From assembly GCF_009389715.1 (NCBI RefSeq), contig NC_052401.1, forward strand, positions 1,104,843 through 1,168,842: a stretch of 64,000 bases of DNA, in the 5' to 3' direction. Shown one piece after another: positions 61,501 through 64,000 of this stretch (the stretch's first letter is position 1; the number at the start of each line of letters is the position of its first letter). A program made the translations under genes and the position numbers. The DNA comes from Phoenix dactylifera. Its lineage: Eukaryota > Streptophyta > Magnoliopsida > Arecales > Arecaceae. Under the pieces are notes generated by a model. The model was not told the origin of the DNA. It did not search any database and saw only the letters and a list, made by a program, of their open reading frames with translations.

Positions 61501-62492
61501 GTGGCATTGTTAGACCAAGTTTCTCCTGCGCATGATGAAAAGATATCTGATATTTTTTTTATGACCTCCAGAACCTTAAGCTTCTCTGAAACACATACTC
61601 AGATTCAGACCTTATGGCCACCTCCCTCTTCTCTCCAGTCGTTGTTTTTTACCATTCTACTTCCATCTTCATTAACACTACTTAGGTGCCTTCTTCCTCA
61701 CTCCAGTTCATGTATCCTTTCTAGATTGATAAAAAAAAAAGGACCTGTCGTTTTCTTTTCACATTAATATATCCATCAACTGAGGGCATGGTTATATATG
61801 AATGTGAAAGAGTATTTTCTTAGGAGTATAAAAGCATGCACAATCTCATAATAAGTGTCATCGACAATGTAAAGGACCCACTTTAAGTAAGATTTTCATT
61901 TTTCAACAGCTAAACATGTGGCTCCTTTAAAGAGATAGGTCAACGGAAGACCTTCCACCATAACTGGTTTTAGCTGTGAAAAATGGAAATAGATATGTAA
62001 AACACTCAAAAAGATTTGGAAACACAATTATGTCCCATAATTCTTCAAGGAACACGACATAAAGAAATATTATTCATTTGGGTCATCCTAGTTTGTCACC
62101 TTCTCGGATGGAAAGCAGCTTCAAATATTTTCTCATGGTTTCCATTCACATCTTCCAAAGTTCAACCCTCCTTTCTCCGGAACCACTATGTGCATCACAT
62201 GAACACTACCTCTGGCCTATGCTACACATCAGAATCATCTCAAATGGTTTTACCTCACTTTGTTCTCAACATGTTCTCTTAAGCACCCTCTAGTGCCATC
62301 ATCTCCAAATCAATCCTTCATAGTCTTACTGCTACCTCTACCCGCATCATCTAATCTAGTCTCCTTATACTGTCTTCTTGTTGCCTGATATTAAAATCGA
62401 ATCGTGCATATACAAAGTAGATGAACAAACTGACTCACAGAATCCTGAATTTCCTCTTTAACGATGTAAAATGGATCTTGAGGTGGCATCAT
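58527..62492 (-). CDS. SYP61: Syntaxin of plants 61 (syntaxin-6-type Qc-SNARE)
   Basis: SYP61 acts in vesicle fusion at the trans-Golgi network/early endosome, in traffic to the plasma membrane and vacuole and in salt and ABA responses. Seven coding exons on the minus strand (62492-62439, 61022-60909, 60614-60501, 60388-60204, 59473-59383, 58941-58876, 58637-58527) join in phase to 244 residues; the Arabidopsis protein is 245. The N-terminus PPQDPFYIVKEEIQDSIDKL and the following helices (ESIEWQVDEMKKAIAVAARD, WYGLEDVEVERRRKW) form the syntaxin-6 N-terminal domain. The SNARE motif is about 156-215 (QDEELDELSDSIQRIGG; zero-layer Gln probably Q186 in LVGQERILDEL). The tail anchor is about 224-243 (LMMIAFLTVLFIILFVLVFF). 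The start is ATGATG at 62492. A 5' leader intron (donor after 63127, acceptor before 62548) is predicted. No damage was seen. Confidence 0.96.
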
Positions 62493-62502
62493 TTTGTCGC
62501 AT
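62458..62502 (-). promoter_or_regulatory. Short uORF overlapping the SYP61 start codon
   Basis: An ATG 10 bases upstream of the SYP61 ATG opens a 14-codon frame, shifted relative to SYP61, that stops inside the SYP61 coding region (TAA at 62460-62458). The uATG context is weak (T at -3, C at +4), while the main start has A at -3. Leaky scanning is likely, with possible modest repression. Confidence 0.6.
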
Positions 62503-62548
62503 TGACCAACAAAAATTGTGAAATCTCAGTGCTTCAAGGTACAATATT

Positions 62549-63126
62549 CTGCAATCATGAGACAACACATATATAAATCAGCATATGAACTAAAAGTATC
62601 CATAATTAATTTAGATCCAAGACAAGAGAAGTACATCCAGTATAAGACCAATCATACTTTGTAGCAACGTTCAAATAAACCCCACCAATGTAATTGGAAA
62701 TAGGAGTGGCACCGGACTTATTCATATAAAGAAACCATAAAGACCGGATCCAGGCCGTTTTGAGTACAGTGAAAGAGAATGATGGAATTTTTAAGGAAAA
62801 ATATGGCAAAAAATGTAATTGGGAATAATGTGCGTGGGATTTGGATTTGGAGAACGGAGAGGCATGGGTGGATAAGGGATCTTGAATTGGGAATGCGGTA
62901 CCGGCGCGATTGGGGTGTGGCGGCGGACTTGGGGGCGGTGCGGCGAGAATGGGAGCGGCGGCGAAGGGGATGCGCGACCGGCGGCGAAGGGGATGCGCGA
63001 CCGGCGGCTGGAGCGAGGAAGAGGGTGGCGAAGGAATGAAGGGAGAGAGGGAAGGAGAGAGAGAGCGGCGAAGGAATGAAGGGAGAGATGGAAGAAGAGA
63101 GAGAAAGAGGGGGATAAGGGCGGTAC
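62549..63126 (-). other. Predicted intron in the SYP61 5' leader
   Basis: The donor GCTCCAG|GTACCG and acceptor GATTGCAG|AATATTG fit a leader intron. It contains purine-rich short repeats on the plus strand (GAATGAAGGGAGAGA at about 63034 and 63073; GCGACCGGCGGC at about 62975 and 62998). Open frames across it on both strands are low-complexity artefacts. The first leader exon would be about 63127-63230. Confidence 0.55.
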
Positions 63127-63230
63127 CTGGAGCGAATCGCCGGAGCTCGCCCTCGGTTCGGCGCCGGCGGCCGGACGCGAGGAAGAGGGTGGGGAGGGAG
63201 AGACGGAGCACAGGGTGGGTGGGCGCGGGA

Positions 63231-64000
63231 TAATACTAATCGGGAAGCACTAGAGGAGGAAAAAAGCGGGCCCGGACCGTGATGGAGCAGGTCCAGTACG
63301 AGTTCTAAAGAGAAACTATTACTGGCACGTGTGTGAATCAAATGAATCACGAGCAACTCCAGACACATCCAATCTATTATTTATCAAAAAATACTCAACT
63401 TAGTAATGAAGATGAAAAGTCTAATTCTAAAATCAAACCAAATGAACTAACAAATTAACTTACCATAATAATGCAAAAGGAGATGTAATACGAAACAAAA
63501 CTTAAAAAATATATTTTCATATACTACATCCATCACATAGATCCTCATGCATCACATCTTGGAAATAGGGGTGGCACTTTATGACGCAACTTACAAACAA
63601 TCTATCTCAAATAGGTTTAGGTTTGCCATGAATATGTTTGGATCATAAACAAGTCAACCTACCTAGTTTCTTAATTAAATGTTTAGATCTTAGAGTTGTT
63701 TAATCTATTTTGACCTATTTAATAATTATATCGGATCAATACCTAACCTATTTAATCTGTTTAAGCCATATTTAACCTATTTAAAATCTATTTAACATGT
63801 TCTGTCGTGTTTAACTCAATCTGCTTAATCTATTTAACCTATTTAAATCTATTTGATCTGTTAAAAACTTACTTAACTTGTTTAACCCGTTTAATCTGAT
63901 TAGACTTATTTCATAAATGAGTTAGGTTGGACTAGCAGTTTAATAAATAGATCGGATTCAGATTTGAAGTTTTGACCTATTTAATAAATATGTAGGTCTG
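63231..64000. other. SYP61 upstream region and a partial dispersed repeat
   Basis: The promoter side of SYP61 is at 63231-63560. From about 63566 (AGGGGTGGCACTTTATGACG) to the window end, the sequence is dominated by degenerate CCTATTTAA(A/C)-type units, resembling the left part of a common plant dispersed repeat whose right end lies outside the window. No gene. Confidence 0.5.

Noticed and set aside
62606-63368. Pro/Ser-rich 201- and 216-codon minus frames and plus-strand counterparts
   Set aside because: They cover the predicted SYP61 leader intron and promoter; low-complexity purine/pyrimidine bias, no domain.

Overview
The window is nuclear DNA from a flowering plant, most likely a monocot and possibly a palm. 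The evidence is intron-rich plant genes with GT-AG introns of up to 4.5 kb, AT-rich intergenic DNA, long TA microsatellites, and plant Ty3/gypsy, LINE, hAT-type and Tourist-type elements. The species call is inference; no single base proves it.

Layout. 0-8.5 kb: a compact receptor-like kinase without an ectodomain (minus strand, 1189-2265), flanked by two stranded copies of a bHLH exon (462-620 and 8269-8437), a foldback repeat, and a duplicated block (6385-8130) carrying a Tourist-like element. 8.6-14.8 kb: a complete, young Ty3/gypsy retrotransposon (8954-14670) inside TA-type microsatellite DNA. Its long gag-pol frame carries two nonsense codons. 14.86-20.1 kb: the second copy of the duplicated block leads into a four-exon SSU72-type RNA polymerase II CTD phosphatase locus. 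Its exon 1 has lost the catalytic Cys and Arg and holds a 32-base G tract; its third intron holds a LINE 3' end. 21.4-22.9 kb: a broken DHHC S-acyltransferase copy without its catalytic exon. 23-31 kb: gene-poor, with small tandem duplications and homopolymers.

31.4-33.4 kb: an intact two-exon ERF group X (ERF110/ABR1-like) transcription factor. 33.4-40 kb: gene-poor, with a 189-bp x3 tandem array and a nearly perfect 226-bp tandem duplication. 40.1-48.0 kb: a 13-exon RBM39/CC1-like splicing factor. 48.6-50.4 kb: a non-autonomous hAT-type element with an 8-bp target duplication. 50.9-57.2 kb: COP9 signalosome subunit 8 (5 exons). 58.5-63.2 kb, minus strand and convergent with CSN8: the SYP61/syntaxin-6-type Qc-SNARE (7 coding exons), with an intron in its 5' leader and a small uORF overlapping the start codon.

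The intact genes act in unrelated processes (signalling, transcription, splicing, protein turnover, trans-Golgi vesicle fusion), as expected of a plant chromosome arm; nothing suggests a gene cluster. I found no wholly new system. The most interesting material is the 6-20 kb segment, a layered record of duplication, transposition and gene decay in which a paralogous empty site and a full target-site duplication can be read directly.
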